A DNA stretch of 64,000 bases, taken from the NCBI RefSeq assembly GCF_003003005.1, contig NZ_PVTR01000007.1:186001-250000 (forward strand), in the 5' to 3' direction. How positions within the stretch are numbered: position 1 is the first letter of the stretch; each line of letters opens with the position of its first letter. Source of the stretch: Mongoliibacter ruber. Its GTDB lineage: Bacteria > Bacteroidota > Bacteroidia > Cytophagales > Cyclobacteriaceae. Below the pieces are notes generated by a model that searched no databases, was not told the origin of the DNA, and was given only the letters and a program-made list of their open reading frames with translations. A program made the position numbers and the translations under genes. Positions 1 to 9,411 of the stretch are shown in pieces.

Positions 1-951
1 TTTAAAATGATTGTGGTAAGGAATCAAGCCTCCTTGAAAATACTCGGAGCTTCCGGGTATAGTTGTAATCAGATGTGAAATATAACCACCAGAGCAGCTT
101 TCTGCAAATGCTACATTTTTTCCCGCCTGTTTGAGCATTCTCCCAATCGCTTCCTCAAGAGTTTCTTTGTTGTAACCAAAAACATACTTGCCAATAATGG
201 GCATAACCAGTTCTATTTGGTTTTCGACATCATTTTGTAAACTCTCCAGTTCATCTCCAAAAGCAGTCAAGCGTAATTTTACCTGTCCAAGGGAAGGAAG
301 GTATGCAAGTTTGACGTGTTCGGGAAGGTTTTTTTCCCAGTCTTTCAACAAGTCTGCCAGCCAACTTTCCCCGATTCCTACAGTTTTGATGACTTTATGA
401 TAGATGATGGGTAGGGGGAAAATTTCTTTTACTTTAGGAAGGACAAAATCTTCCATCAATTTTTTCATCTCATGGGGTACACCAGGCATGGACATCCATA
501 CGGAACCATTTTCTTCAAACCACATTCCGGGAGCTGTACCTACCTCATTTGGTACATAGGTACATTTGGTAGGAAGATGTGCTTGAAATTTGTTGAGATC
601 AGTTAGTTCTCTGCCTCTTTTTTCAAAGAAAGTCCTTACAGCTTCTAGCGCCTCAGGGACTAGCTTAATCTCGCAATCAAAGTACTCCGCCAGTAATGGT
701 TTGGTCAGGTCATCATTGGTAGGTCCCAATCCTCCCGTCATCAAGATGATATCAGCACGCTGTTCGGCTGCTTTAAAAGCGGCCAAGATAGCCTCCCTAT
801 TATCTCCAACGGTTGTTCGCTGAACCACTTTAACTCCAATTTTATCTAATTCTTGGCTAATCCAATGGCTATTGGTATCGATTATCTGCCCATAAAGCAA
901 TTCATCTCCAATCGCCAATATTTCTGCTTTTACAGTTTTTATGTTTCCCAT
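1..951 (-). CDS. cinA: CinA-family protein (nicotinamide-nucleotide amidase / competence-damage protein), 5' part
   Basis: The minus-strand frame is open from an ATG at 951 to the left edge, giving 317 residues with no stop, so the C-terminus lies outside the window. The N-terminus (MGNIKTVKAEILAIGDELL) and the motif MTGGLGPTNDDLT near residue 70 are those of the MoaB/Mog-like molybdopterin-binding domain of CinA. A linker follows, and the last 40 or so visible residues (KNVAFAESCSGGYISHLIT) begin the C-terminal CinA domain, which in other bacteria deamidates nicotinamide mononucleotide in NAD recycling. The first domain is often annotated as ADP-ribose pyrophosphatase. The protein should be cytoplasmic. 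Family assignment is firm; enzymatic role is taken from the family. Confidence 0.95.
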   Translation of the reverse strand, partial: MGNIKTVKAEILAIGDELLYGQIIDTNSHWISQELDKIGVKVVQRTTVGDNREAILAAFKAAEQRADIILMTGGLGPTNDDLTKPLLAEYFDCEIKLVPEALEAVRTFFEKRGRELTDLNKFQAHLPTKCTYVPNEVGTAPGMWFEENGSVWMSMPGVPHEMKKLMEDFVLPKVKEIFPLPIIYHKVIKTVGIGESWLADLLKDWEKNLPEHVKLAYLPSLGQVKLRLTAFGDELESLQNDVENQIELVMPIIGKYVFGYNKETLEEAIGRMLKQAGKNVAFAESCSGGYISHLITTIPGSSEYFQGGLIPYHNHFK

Positions 952-1291
952 TAAGTATTCAAAAGTTTTGCAGGCCTTAAATTAAGGGGAATTATTCAGA
1001 TCAAAGTTTCTTTTGAGAAATAGATTTTACAATTGAGACAGTAAATGAACAAATTGGAAAATAGGATTTATTGAAATAAAATTTTTGTTTCCAGATATAT
1101 GGACATCGGGCCTGATTAGTAAAACAGTCAACTTTAAACTGACTTTTATACCAGGGATCGCAGGGGAAGATGAATTTTGACCTGGCCTGCCTAGATGATC
1201 ACGACATACAGGCCAGCGGTGTCTCGGTGGACTGATATGCCTACCCCGTAGAATTACGAGGGGTTCGAAATTCCAGTTCCGATCGATATTC

Positions 1292-1354
1292 GCTACTTTT
1301 TCATCATAGCCTGCCCCATCCCGATAAGAATATCTGGATTCGGGGGGAAGTAGC
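1292..1354. repeat. Long imperfect inverted repeat
   Basis: Outer arms GCTACTT (1292-1298) and AAGTAGC (1348-1354) are exact complements. Inside them a C-rich stretch (CTGCCCCATCCCGA) faces a G-rich one (TTCGGGGGG), so the segment can form an extended hairpin with internal loops. It sits in a gene-free region and contains no T-tract typical of a terminator. It may be a degenerate member of the dispersed palindromes seen elsewhere in the window. Confidence 0.5.
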
Positions 1355-1472
1355 TTTATAAAAAAATCAAGAAAGATTAGACTTTAAGAACAATTCATGA
1401 TAGTAATTACTTACATACATCTCTAGGGTAAGAGATTAAACTTTCTAAAGATTGAAATGTATCTCATAAAAG

Positions 1473-1502
1473 AAAAAAAGCTCCGATCTGATATCGGAGC
1501 TT
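1473..1502 (-). terminator. Rho-independent terminator of the ABC permease/peptidase gene
   Basis: A 10-bp perfect stem (AAGCTCCGAT at 1478-1487 with ATCGGAGCTT at 1493-1502) and a 5-base loop lie directly after the stop codon at 1509. Read on the minus strand the stem is followed by a T-tract (complement of 1473-1479). Confidence 0.9.
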
Positions 1503-1508
1503 AGTGCT

Positions 1509-4500
1509 TTACTTTTCACTTACCCTTTTGACATTGTCATTCGGCATACGGTCTACCAAATAATTGTAAGGGTCAATTCCTGCCTGATGGGGGACTTCTT
1601 TGACCCGATAAGTAAAGGTATTTTCGGCCTGGGTGATTTTCACCCTTTCATATATCAAGGGCTTTCCAAACACCTTCTTATTATCTGTGGGAGCAAAAAC
1701 CCCAATGTCTATAAAATCTACAAGAGGGATATCAGTCTGCTTGCCCATTGAATCTGCCCTGAATTTCTGAGATTCTGTGGTCAGGGTTACCAAATAATCA
1801 TCACCTTCTTTGGTATAAGAAGCTTCTATTATCCTATTGGAGAATAAGGTGATATTCTCAAAAAGATCTTCTATGAGGTATTGAAGTGAGTCCGGTGTCA
1901 CCTCCTTAAATGCCCTGACAGCTGACAAGGAAGTGGGGTACAGTGGCTCCTCATAAGCATAGTAATCAAGTAGTTTTTGTAAAGCCAGGTTAACATTTTC
2001 TTCCCCAATCATCTCTTTGAGGTAGTACATCACTACAGATCCTTTGCGGTAATGGATATAGCCTTGATTTTCGGTTTCTATCAAAGGTCTTTCTGCCTCA
2101 TATTCATTACTTCTTCCTGCTAGGTATGAATTCATTTCATACTTCAGAAATTTGACCATTTTATCTCTGCCGTACTCTTCTTCCATGACCATCAAGGCAG
2201 CATACTGTGCAAAACTTTCACTCAGCATTTCACTTCCGCGCATCCGTGCGCCGATCAGTTGATGCGCCCAATATTGATGTGCCATTTCATGTGCCACTAC
2301 ATAATATACAAGGTCAATATCGTCCTCAGTCACTTCTCTTAAATCAAGAATGAAACCCAAACCCTCGCTGTATGGCATCGTCCCGGGAAAAGCCTGTGCG
2401 AAGGAGGAGTATCTTGGGAACTCGATTATCCTACATTGTTGATGGTAATAAGGACCAAAATTCTCAGTGAAATATTCAAGTGATTTTTCCATGCTTCTCA
2501 GCATATTGGGTACGTTGTATTCATGGCCCGGGATATAATACACTTCCAGATCAATTCCGTTCCACTTTTGTCGTGCGACCTCATACTTTGCAGAAATAAA
2601 AGAGTAGAAATTGATGGACTGATGATCCATTTGGTATTCAAAATACCGGCGGTCATCCTCCTCCCATTCTCTTATTAATGATCCCGGAGCTACTGCTATT
2701 TGATCAGGGGCAGTACTGATAATTGTTTTCATTTCAACCCAATCTGAGTCTTGAGTGATATAGGTATTGCTACGATTGATTTCATCACTTTCGTCCAAAG
2801 AAGCCAGTCTTTGTTTTTTAGGCAAATCCAATTTTGTCCTCTTGTTTTTATCACTGAGCTCATTTCTACTGTCATAACCAATAATGGGAACTACATCATA
2901 ATTGTTGAAAAAAGTGCCATTTTGAGTCAAAGAAGTGAAAGAAACCTGGTTTTCAAATCCCTTGCTTATAGTAGACATTTCCATTTTCACTGGCAAAGTG
3001 TCACCTGGCATCATAGGTTTGTCCAATGTATATATACGGTACCTCAATCTTTTGTCATCAGTTTTCAATTGCATTCCCGGAACTTCAATGGAAAAGGTGT
3101 CAGGTAATGTTGGCATTACAAAATGAATTTCTGAAATAGACTCTGTTGATTTGTTGACGATCAAAGCATCCACTGAGATAAAAAGATCTCTTTCATAAGG
3201 AAAGATGTCTATTTCATAATTAAGGCTAACCCATCTTGGCTGGGCCATATCCTGATATTGCTTATAGGTAAGCTCGTATTCCTTACGTCTGTTTTCCAGT
3301 TCTTTAGGACTGAAGTAAGTATTGATTACCTTGGTGTTGTAATATACAAAAGCCGCACAGCCTAAAAAGAGGAAGGTAAACACCAATAATACTCCACTTT
3401 TGCTTTTCAGGCGTTGTAGAGCAAACTTACTTCGGGTCCGAAAGTCTGTCTCTTTGCCTCGCACATAAAAGGCGTATATGACAATAGCTAAAATCAAGCA
3501 GAACAGTGTCCAGTACATATTAAACCAAACTAATCCCGGAATAAAAGGGCCATATCCATTCATATCTGAGTAGATTGCGCTTGGAATGCCACCAAATTCC
3601 AACATGTTGGAGCTGATTTCCAGGACTGACCATAGAAACTCATTCACTATGATGAAGGCCACAAAGGCAAAGTATGCGATATACCTGTTGTTGATCAGGT
3701 AATGAAAGAGCAAGGCAATGATCACCAGATAACCAAACTGAAACATATCCAAAACCAATAAACTTTGTGCATATACACCCAGCTCAAACTTGGTATAACC
3801 ATAGAATAGCTGTGTGATTACACCTATCAGTATTGTACAGCACAATACAGCAAAAATACTGGTAAGCATGGCGATGAGCTTGGAAGAGAACAGCATCCCT
3901 GTCCTTGCCGGAGTAGCATCCTGAATCTCTGAAATCTTGGCATCTCTTTCTTTCCATACCAGAACTCCTGAATAAAAAGTGATAATACCGATCAAAAAGA
4001 GGTAAAATGAACCCCTGATATAATCCACCACATCATAGGTGACAGGATAGGTGGATGTGCCATAGCTGCTGGTAAAACTTGTCAGACTGGCAATCAAATT
4101 GATCATGCCAATAATCACTATAATGATAAAAGTCTGGTTTCGGATAATAGCTTTGGTTTCAAATTTGATCATATGCCAAAAAGCAGACCAACTGAATCCT
4201 TTATTTTCAGGTAGTTCAAAACTCTGTACCTCTGTAAGTGAATAATGTTCTATTTTTTCATTCTGTGCTTTTTTCCCTTTTTTGACTTTTTCCTTTTTAG
4301 TATTGAAAGAAAACTTGGAAAACATAAATAATAGCAGGACCAAACTCAATCCCACCCATATCATTCTATTGATCAAAAACTGTCCTGCCAATGGAGTAGC
4401 ACTCAAGTATTTTTCTTCAATCGTAGCATACTTGGAAAGGGTGCTTAATGGTTGAAAACCGAATGGATCAAGGATATTGGCCAGCCATTCTTTTTCCAAG

Positions 4501-5090
4501 TCTGCGGTAAATCCTTGTCCGACCACGTAAAATACCAAAATCAACATGGCTCCTACAAAGGATACGATATTACTCCTGAATACCACTGCCAAACTATACA
4601 ATATTGACCCTGCTATAATGGTATTGGGAATGGCAAATCCCAAGATGCCATAGAGATGACCATTCCAGATTACAGGGCCATAGCGCTCTGGCTGCACCCA
4701 GGGCATCAAAGGGCCAATCAATGATCCTATGGAAACTCCAAGTAGTGGTATCATAGAGATCAGTAAGGCTCCCAAAAACTTCCCGAAGAAATAGTCACTT
4801 TTCTTGATAGGAGAGGAAAAAACAAACTGATGCATGCCTGTACTGAAGTCTCTGTTAGCAGAGGCATTCATAAAAGCTGTTGTCATCAACAAGCAGAGCA
4901 ATGACATTACACCATAATAGGATTGGATGACAGAGGGAGCATTTTTATAAACTGAGCCTACACCACCACCTATAGAAACTTGATCAGATGAAACTGCTCC
5001 AAAAACCAACAAACTTACAATGATCAGGAATATCCAAAGCATTGGTGCTCCCAACCAGTATTTCAATTCATGTCTTATAAACTTCCACAT
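1509..5090 (-). CDS. ABC transporter permease fused to an M1-family (gluzincin) aminopeptidase domain
   Basis: This 1193-residue protein joins an ABC-2 type membrane part to a C-terminal peptidase domain. Residues about 1-270 and 310-590 each hold a set of hydrophobic membrane segments of the ABC-2 permease type, split by a Lys/Glu-rich cytoplasmic linker (KKEKVKKGKKAQNEK). After a last membrane segment near residue 590 comes an M1-like domain facing out: HEMAH at residues 934-938 is the zinc site, with the second glutamate in SESFAQY. The spacing between HEXXH and that glutamate is 19 residues rather than the usual 18, and the GAMEN exopeptidase motif is replaced by PGTMPYSEGLGF. The ATPase gene ends 11 bases upstream, so the pair forms one exporter. 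The fusion is a recognised Bacteroidota family; the substrate is unknown. Confidence 0.93.
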   Translation of the reverse strand: MWKFIRHELKYWLGAPMLWIFLIIVSLLVFGAVSSDQVSIGGGVGSVYKNAPSVIQSYYGVMSLLCLLMTTAFMNASANRDFSTGMHQFVFSSPIKKSDYFFGKFLGALLISMIPLLGVSIGSLIGPLMPWVQPERYGPVIWNGHLYGILGFAIPNTIIAGSILYSLAVVFRSNIVSFVGAMLILVFYVVGQGFTADLEKEWLANILDPFGFQPLSTLSKYATIEEKYLSATPLAGQFLINRMIWVGLSLVLLLFMFSKFSFNTKKEKVKKGKKAQNEKIEHYSLTEVQSFELPENKGFSWSAFWHMIKFETKAIIRNQTFIIIVIIGMINLIASLTSFTSSYGTSTYPVTYDVVDYIRGSFYLFLIGIITFYSGVLVWKERDAKISEIQDATPARTGMLFSSKLIAMLTSIFAVLCCTILIGVITQLFYGYTKFELGVYAQSLLVLDMFQFGYLVIIALLFHYLINNRYIAYFAFVAFIIVNEFLWSVLEISSNMLEFGGIPSAIYSDMNGYGPFIPGLVWFNMYWTLFCLILAIVIYAFYVRGKETDFRTRSKFALQRLKSKSGVLLVFTFLFLGCAAFVYYNTKVINTYFSPKELENRRKEYELTYKQYQDMAQPRWVSLNYEIDIFPYERDLFISVDALIVNKSTESISEIHFVMPTLPDTFSIEVPGMQLKTDDKRLRYRIYTLDKPMMPGDTLPVKMEMSTISKGFENQVSFTSLTQNGTFFNNYDVVPIIGYDSRNELSDKNKRTKLDLPKKQRLASLDESDEINRSNTYITQDSDWVEMKTIISTAPDQIAVAPGSLIREWEEDDRRYFEYQMDHQSINFYSFISAKYEVARQKWNGIDLEVYYIPGHEYNVPNMLRSMEKSLEYFTENFGPYYHQQCRIIEFPRYSSFAQAFPGTMPYSEGLGFILDLREVTEDDIDLVYYVVAHEMAHQYWAHQLIGARMRGSEMLSESFAQYAALMVMEEEYGRDKMVKFLKYEMNSYLAGRSNEYEAERPLIETENQGYIHYRKGSVVMYYLKEMIGEENVNLALQKLLDYYAYEEPLYPTSLSAVRAFKEVTPDSLQYLIEDLFENITLFSNRIIEASYTKEGDDYLVTLTTESQKFRADSMGKQTDIPLVDFIDIGVFAPTDNKKVFGKPLIYERVKITQAENTFTYRVKEVPHQAGIDPYNYLVDRMPNDNVKRVSEK

Positions 5091-5101
5091 AGTCTCTGGC
5101 T

Positions 5102-5974
5102 TTAGATCAATTGGTTGAGTTTGGCGAAAAATACATCTTCCAGTGTTTCTTCTGCTTTCGCAAAACCAGAATTGAGTGGACTTTCAGAAAAGACATGAAT
5201 CTGTGGTTTGCCACCTACGAGCTTATTACTGATAACCCTATAGTCCTGTTGGTATTGCGTAAGTTCTTCTTTATTTACTTTTTTTGCAAAAACCTTATCC
5301 CTGATCAAAGCTAAGGCATCATCTGTAGTGCCAGAGTACAGGACTTCGCCCTCATCCATAATGGCCATATCATTGCACAGCTCCCTGACATCCTGTACAA
5401 TATGGGTAGAAAGGATGACGATTGTCTGCTCCCCGATTTCACTGAGTATGTTGTAGAACCTGTTTCGCTCTCCGGGATCAAGCCCAGCAGTAGGTTCATC
5501 TACTATAACGAGTTTAGGATTGCCAATCAGGCATTGAGCTATACCGAAACGCTGTCTCATGCCTCCTGAGTAGGAGCTGACGGCCTTTTTACGATGTTCA
5601 AATAGGTTGACCTTTTGTAAAAGGTAGTCCACCATTTCAGCTCTTTTCTTTTTCTCGTCAAAGCCTTTAAGAATGGCCAAATGGTGAAGTAATTCTACAG
5701 CTGAAGTGCGCGGGTAAACCCCGAATTCCTGTGGTAGGTATCCTAAAACACGGCGGACTTTATCCTTATCTTTGAGGACATCTATATCTCCAAGTATAGC
5801 CTCACCGCTGTCGGCTTCCTGAAGCGTGGCCAAAGTTCTCATCAAGGAGGACTTTCCTGCGCCATTTGGTCCGAGTAGGCCAAACATTCCTGTTTTGATT
5901 TCCAGACTTACATTTTTAAGCGCATGAACGCCATTACCATATTGCTTTTTCAGGTTTTGAATACTTAAAATCAT
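5102..5974 (-). CDS. ABC transporter ATP-binding protein
   Basis: ATPase subunit for the adjoining permease/peptidase fusion, which starts 11 bases downstream. The protein has the Walker A loop GPNGAGKSS, the signature SYSGGMRQR, the Walker B VIVDEPTAGLD and the switch histidine in STHIVQDV. It resembles the CcmA/drug-exporter type used with ABC-2 permeases. I chose the ATG at 5974 (MILSIQNLKKQYGNG, 290 residues) because this is where family members begin; the frame also has an upstream ATG at 6046 adding 24 residues with no family similarity and lying close to the preceding terminator. Confidence 0.93.
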   Translation of the reverse strand: MILSIQNLKKQYGNGVHALKNVSLEIKTGMFGLLGPNGAGKSSLMRTLATLQEADSGEAILGDIDVLKDKDKVRRVLGYLPQEFGVYPRTSAVELLHHLAILKGFDEKKKRAEMVDYLLQKVNLFEHRKKAVSSYSGGMRQRFGIAQCLIGNPKLVIVDEPTAGLDPGERNRFYNILSEIGEQTIVILSTHIVQDVRELCNDMAIMDEGEVLYSGTTDDALALIRDKVFAKKVNKEELTQYQQDYRVISNKLVGGKPQIHVFSESPLNSGFAKAEETLEDVFFAKLNQLI

Positions 5975-6066
5975 ATGCTTTGATTTTTTTGGTGGTGTAA
6001 AAATGAAACCGATAATGATGCCAAGTCGAAAAAGGCGCACCGACATCGATTTACAATTGTTTTGGG

Positions 6067-6103
6067 AAAAAAAGTGTCCGAATTCATCAATGATTCGGAC
6101 ACT
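6067..6103 (-). terminator. Rho-independent terminator of the TraB/GumN gene
   Basis: An 11-bp perfect stem (AGTGTCCGAAT at 6073-6083 with ATTCGGACACT at 6093-6103) with a 9-base loop lies just after the stop at 6111. On the minus strand it is followed by a run of seven T (complement of 6067-6073). Confidence 0.9.
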
Positions 6104-6110
6104 ATATTGT

Positions 6111-6983
6111 TCAATACAAAACAGGTTCTACCTGATAGCCTTGCTTTTTGAGTAAGTGTATGACTCCTTTTTCTGAGCCAAGATGTCCAGAACCAACCGC
6201 CACGAAGATCGGATTTTCTGCCATTGCTTCTTCTATTAGAGGAATCCAAGTTTTGTTCCTGTCATACACAAGCGCGTCACCGTGGTTGGCAAACATTTCG
6301 GAATCGAGGATATGGTCATGTATGTTTTCAATATCTTCGGTCAGGTAAACCGCTACCAGTTCATCAAAATCTCTTCCTCCTTTGTCAAGGTCTTTGATCA
6401 TATCAATCAAATCACTCACTTGATCCTCTAAGGGGATTTGATCAAATAGTCCAGCCTGAAACTCTATGGTTTCCAGACCAGCGATTTCCAGTCCTGAGTT
6501 TTGGGCCTTCTCTATGAAAAACTGTTCATAGCTGCTTTTTTGGTCGCAAAGTATCACTTGAGTCAGTACTAAGGAGCTCAGCATAAAGGGTTTCATTGCA
6601 CCTAATTGGTTAAGGCCAGCACCGAATTTCTCCTTAAAAAAAGCATCTATCAATTCTTTATTTTCTTCTTCTATAAATTCTCCAATATTTTGCATTCCTT
6701 CATTGAAAGTGACCTGAGACATTTTTGTCATTAGATCGGGATCAGCCATATCTATTTCCAAAAAGAGTTTATCGCTACTTTCAAGCGCTGAGAGAATTTG
6801 CTCATTCATCATAAATTGCTCTTCGCAAATAATATGAATGGTTCCGAAGACATAGGAATCATGTTTTAGGCCATTTCCTGAAACTTTCCAAAGAAGAGAG
6901 GACTCTTGGGCAAATAGGTAAGGGGCGGAAAAGAATAAAAAGACTAGTAGAAAAGCCGCTTTCAATCTAATTCTTTCAATCAT
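6111..6983 (-). CDS. TraB/GumN (PrgY) family protein, exported
   Basis: A 290-residue protein with an N-terminal signal peptide (hydrophobic residues about 9-25 ending at AQE). It carries the two motifs of the TraB_PrgY_GumN family: GTIH at residues 47-50 and, near the C-terminus, AVGSGHLG followed by HLLKKQGYQVEPV. The family is distantly related to EreA/Tiki-type metalloproteases, and members are thought to be peptidase-like, but function in most bacteria is untested. The gene is single, between a stress protein and the ABC exporter, and has its own terminator. Confidence is high for the family and low for role. Confidence 0.88.
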   Translation of the reverse strand: MIERIRLKAAFLLVFLFFSAPYLFAQESSLLWKVSGNGLKHDSYVFGTIHIICEEQFMMNEQILSALESSDKLFLEIDMADPDLMTKMSQVTFNEGMQNIGEFIEEENKELIDAFFKEKFGAGLNQLGAMKPFMLSSLVLTQVILCDQKSSYEQFFIEKAQNSGLEIAGLETIEFQAGLFDQIPLEDQVSDLIDMIKDLDKGGRDFDELVAVYLTEDIENIHDHILDSEMFANHGDALVYDRNKTWIPLIEEAMAENPIFVAVGSGHLGSEKGVIHLLKKQGYQVEPVLY

Positions 6984-7107
6984 ATTTTTTAAAGTTTAGG
7001 TTACTGAAATAATATTCAATTAAGTTAAATTTTTCTTGAAATATGAAAGAAAATATTTTTTTAAAGCAGGCTTTCCTGATAGAATATTGGTTTGGGTGAA
7101 TTTTAAA

Positions 7108-7911
7108 TTATTTGATCACCAATAAAGGTACATGAGTGTGGTATGCCATTTCCACGCTCGTGCTTTTATTAAACAAGTACTCATAGAAAGTCTTGTTTTT
7201 AGAGAATGTAACCAAAATGGAATTTGGATTTTTCTCTAAATGGAGTCTCATTCCTTCTTCTGGGTTATCAGCATTGCTAATGACGAAACTTGCCTGAATG
7301 TGAGGATAGGTTTCTTTTAAGTAAGACTCCAATCCTTTCAGTTCTATTGATTTGTCAAAAGAGAGTTCTTTGCATATATGAAAAAATTCATAGGGTAGCC
7401 CCAGTTTAGAAGTCAATGTAAACAGGTTTTTAAACTGTTTTTCTGTTTCATTTAGGAGTTCGAGGCCCACACAGATTTTGTTTTTGGAGGGGAGGTCTGC
7501 ATCATTTGGGACAGCCAGGACTGTCGTCATGGCGTCCTTGATCACATGGCTGGTATTTGATCCGATTAGTGCCTTTTTGATCCCACTTGCGCCTTGAGTT
7601 CCCATTACAATCAGGTCATATTCCTCTCTGTAGGCAAATGATGTCACAGCCGTGGCAACACTTCCCTGAAGGATCTTGTAGTCAATGGTCAATCCTTGTT
7701 TTTTTAGACGGTCGGAGATTTCCTGCATTTGATTTTTAGCATCACGTTCGATATTGCTGATGATTTCTGTGGCTTGTGCAGCAAAATCATATACTGCGAA
7801 AAAAGCATAGAGTATAGTGATTTCAGCTTTTTCTACTTTGGCAATTTCGGTTGCAAAATCAAGAGCATTATTGGCATTTTCACTGAAATCTGTTGGAACT
7901 AGAATTTTCAT
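7108..7911 (-). CDS. Universal stress protein, tandem UspA domains
   Basis: The 267-residue protein contains two UspA folds in tandem. Domain 1 (about 1-145) starts MKILVPTDFSENANNAL and keeps the ATP-binding loop G-2x-G-9x-G-S as GTQGASGIKKALIGS near residue 100. Domain 2 (about 146-267) retains the overall pattern but lacks that loop, so it probably does not bind nucleotide. Bacteroidota commonly encode such two-domain forms; they are cytoplasmic and linked to general stress and energy limitation. The gene stands alone, 80 bases downstream of the ABM-family gene on the same strand. Confidence 0.93.
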   Translation of the reverse strand: MKILVPTDFSENANNALDFATEIAKVEKAEITILYAFFAVYDFAAQATEIISNIERDAKNQMQEISDRLKKQGLTIDYKILQGSVATAVTSFAYREEYDLIVMGTQGASGIKKALIGSNTSHVIKDAMTTVLAVPNDADLPSKNKICVGLELLNETEKQFKNLFTLTSKLGLPYEFFHICKELSFDKSIELKGLESYLKETYPHIQASFVISNADNPEEGMRLHLEKNPNSILVTFSKNKTFYEYLFNKSTSVEMAYHTHVPLLVIK

Positions 7912-7991
7912 ATGGTTTGGGTTTTGAGAAAATTAAATTTAACAATTTATTGCACTAAAATTATATAAGGAGCAGAGGACTTTTTTCTAAG

Positions 7992-8312
7992 CTACATATT
8001 CTCAAATGAATAGTCTCTCTCAACTATGCAGATTCTGGTTTTGTATTGACTATACCATTTTTCTTTCCCTAGTTTCTGAGCAACCTGATGCTTAAGGTTG
8101 GCTTTCCAGTTTTTGATAGATTCCAAATTTTCCCAATAACTGACTGTAATGCCGATTTCTTCACGAGCCGATTCATGGCCCAAATAGCCAGGAGATTGGC
8201 TTGCAAGCTTTTCCATTTGTAAAGCTGTTTCCAAATAATCTTCATCGTCATTATTGCGTATACTGGTAAAAATTACCGCAAAGTATGGGGGAGCTGGGGT
8301 TTTGGCTATCAT
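7992..8312 (-). CDS. Antibiotic biosynthesis monooxygenase (ABM) domain protein
   Basis: A 106-residue single-domain protein of the ABM/dimeric alpha-beta barrel fold. The pattern PYFAVIFTSIRN...DYLETALQMEKLASQSPGYLGHESAREE...GITVSYWENLESIKNWK is that of small ABM proteins such as YqjZ/YhgC-like members. Relatives act on quinones or haem, or have no known substrate; nothing here fixes a specific reaction. The start is ATG at 8312, with the outer-membrane PagL-like gene transcribed away from it 43 bases further on, so the two promoters must share or overlap that short gap. Confidence 0.85.
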   Translation of the reverse strand: MIAKTPAPPYFAVIFTSIRNNDDEDYLETALQMEKLASQSPGYLGHESAREEIGITVSYWENLESIKNWKANLKHQVAQKLGKEKWYSQYKTRICIVERDYSFENM

Positions 8313-8355
8313 TTTAGTTTTAAATAGGATTTAAAGTTAGCATTGCTTAAACTGA

Positions 8356-9411
8356 ATGAAAATTATGAAAAACCTTTTACTTTTTATTGCAGCAGCATTT
8401 ATTCAGCACCTTCTGATTGCACAGACTACTCACAAGGTAGGTGTGGAAGGAAGCTATGGTTTTATCATAGCACACACTCAAAGTGTCAAACCCATCTCTC
8501 AGACGTTCCCTTACGGATTTTCCCTCAACTACCAATACATGAATAGCAGTCAGAAAAAATGGGAAAATTGTAATTGTTTCTATTATACAGGGCTGCAGTT
8601 GAGTCATCATGATTTTGCAAACAGGGAAGTGTTGGGAAGTGCCACCAGTCTTTCGGCTACTTTTGAGCCTATACTCTGGCAAAATAGAAGCTGGAGTTTT
8701 AACCTGATGTCTGGAATTGGCTTGAGTTATCTCAGTAACGTCTATAACCCTACTTTCAATCCCGAAAATACATTCTTTAGTGCTCCTGTAAGTTTTTTGA
8801 TTTTTGTCAGCCCAAAAATTGAGTATCATGTCTCTGAAAAATGGAGTGCCCAAATGACCTTTCATTATAACCATATTTCTAATGGAGGACAGAGCAAACC
8901 AAATAAAGGAATGAATTATCCTATGCTGGGTTTAGGAGTTAACTATTACTTGCAAAGGGCAAGCCTTCCTGACTATCCCAAACGTGACATTACCTCACCT
9001 TGGTCTTGGTTGTTGGAAACTGGAATTACCCATAGGCAAGCGCAGTGGAGATCTGGAAGACTACCTACTATTTCTTTGCTTTTTGATAGAATCAAACCTG
9101 TTTCCAGAATCAATGCATTGGGCTTTGGTTTAGAAATGACTAAGGATTTTTCACTTGAGGTAGACCAAAGTAGGTGGGAGGCATTGATGCCTTCACCATT
9201 CGTATCTCATCATTTCATCTTTGGTCGTCTGGATTTTAGTCAAAGGTTTGCCGTGTATACTCAGAAGCCAGCTGGCTACATAGACCAATTGTTTTATCAA
9301 AGGTATACCCTTCATTATAGACTTTTCTCCAACTTTTCTATAGGAGGGTCCATGAAAGTCCATGGGCATGTGGCCGAAAATATTGATTTTAGGTTAGGCT
9401 GGAGGTTTTGA
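8356..9411 (+). CDS. Acyloxyacyl hydrolase (PagL-like lipid A 3-O-deacylase)
   Basis: A 351-residue outer-membrane protein with a signal peptide (MKIMKNLLLFIAAAFIQHLL, cleavage after IAQ). The motif FHYNHISNGG, with His173 and Ser175, matches the catalytic His-x-Ser of PagL, followed by the usual GMNYPMLGLGVNYYL strand. PagL enzymes remove the acyl chain at position 3 of lipid A. The protein is about twice the length of classical PagL; the C-terminal half (from about residue 215) shows alternating strand-like segments and may be extra beta-barrel or a second related domain. The second ATG at residue 4 is an alternative start. Confidence 0.85.
   Translation: MKIMKNLLLFIAAAFIQHLLIAQTTHKVGVEGSYGFIIAHTQSVKPISQTFPYGFSLNYQYMNSSQKKWENCNCFYYTGLQLSHHDFANREVLGSATSLSATFEPILWQNRSWSFNLMSGIGLSYLSNVYNPTFNPENTFFSAPVSFLIFVSPKIEYHVSEKWSAQMTFHYNHISNGGQSKPNKGMNYPMLGLGVNYYLQRASLPDYPKRDITSPWSWLLETGITHRQAQWRSGRLPTISLLFDRIKPVSRINALGFGLEMTKDFSLEVDQSRWEALMPSPFVSHHFIFGRLDFSQRFAVYTQKPAGYIDQLFYQRYTLHYRLFSNFSIGGSMKVHGHVAENIDFRLGWRF

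Larger units (their letters stand above)
952..1508. other. Intergenic region without genes, rich in inverted repeats
   Basis: No convincing coding frame is present. The first 150 bases are AT-rich and should hold the cinA promoter, although I cannot point to clear boxes. From about 1140 the composition shifts to higher GC with several inverted repeats: CTGGCCTG at 1182-1189 pairs with CAGGCCAG at 1209-1216, and GCTACTT at 1292-1298 pairs with AAGTAGC at 1348-1354. The 13-mer GAATTACGAGGGG at 1251-1263 recurs at 56112-56124. These resemble dispersed intergenic repeats rather than a decayed gene. The segment ends with the terminator of the ABC permease gene. Confidence 0.6.

Noticed and set aside
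5975-6046. 24-residue N-terminal extension of the ABC ATPase
   Set aside because: Not family-like and very close to the preceding terminator; the ATG at 5974 fits family length.
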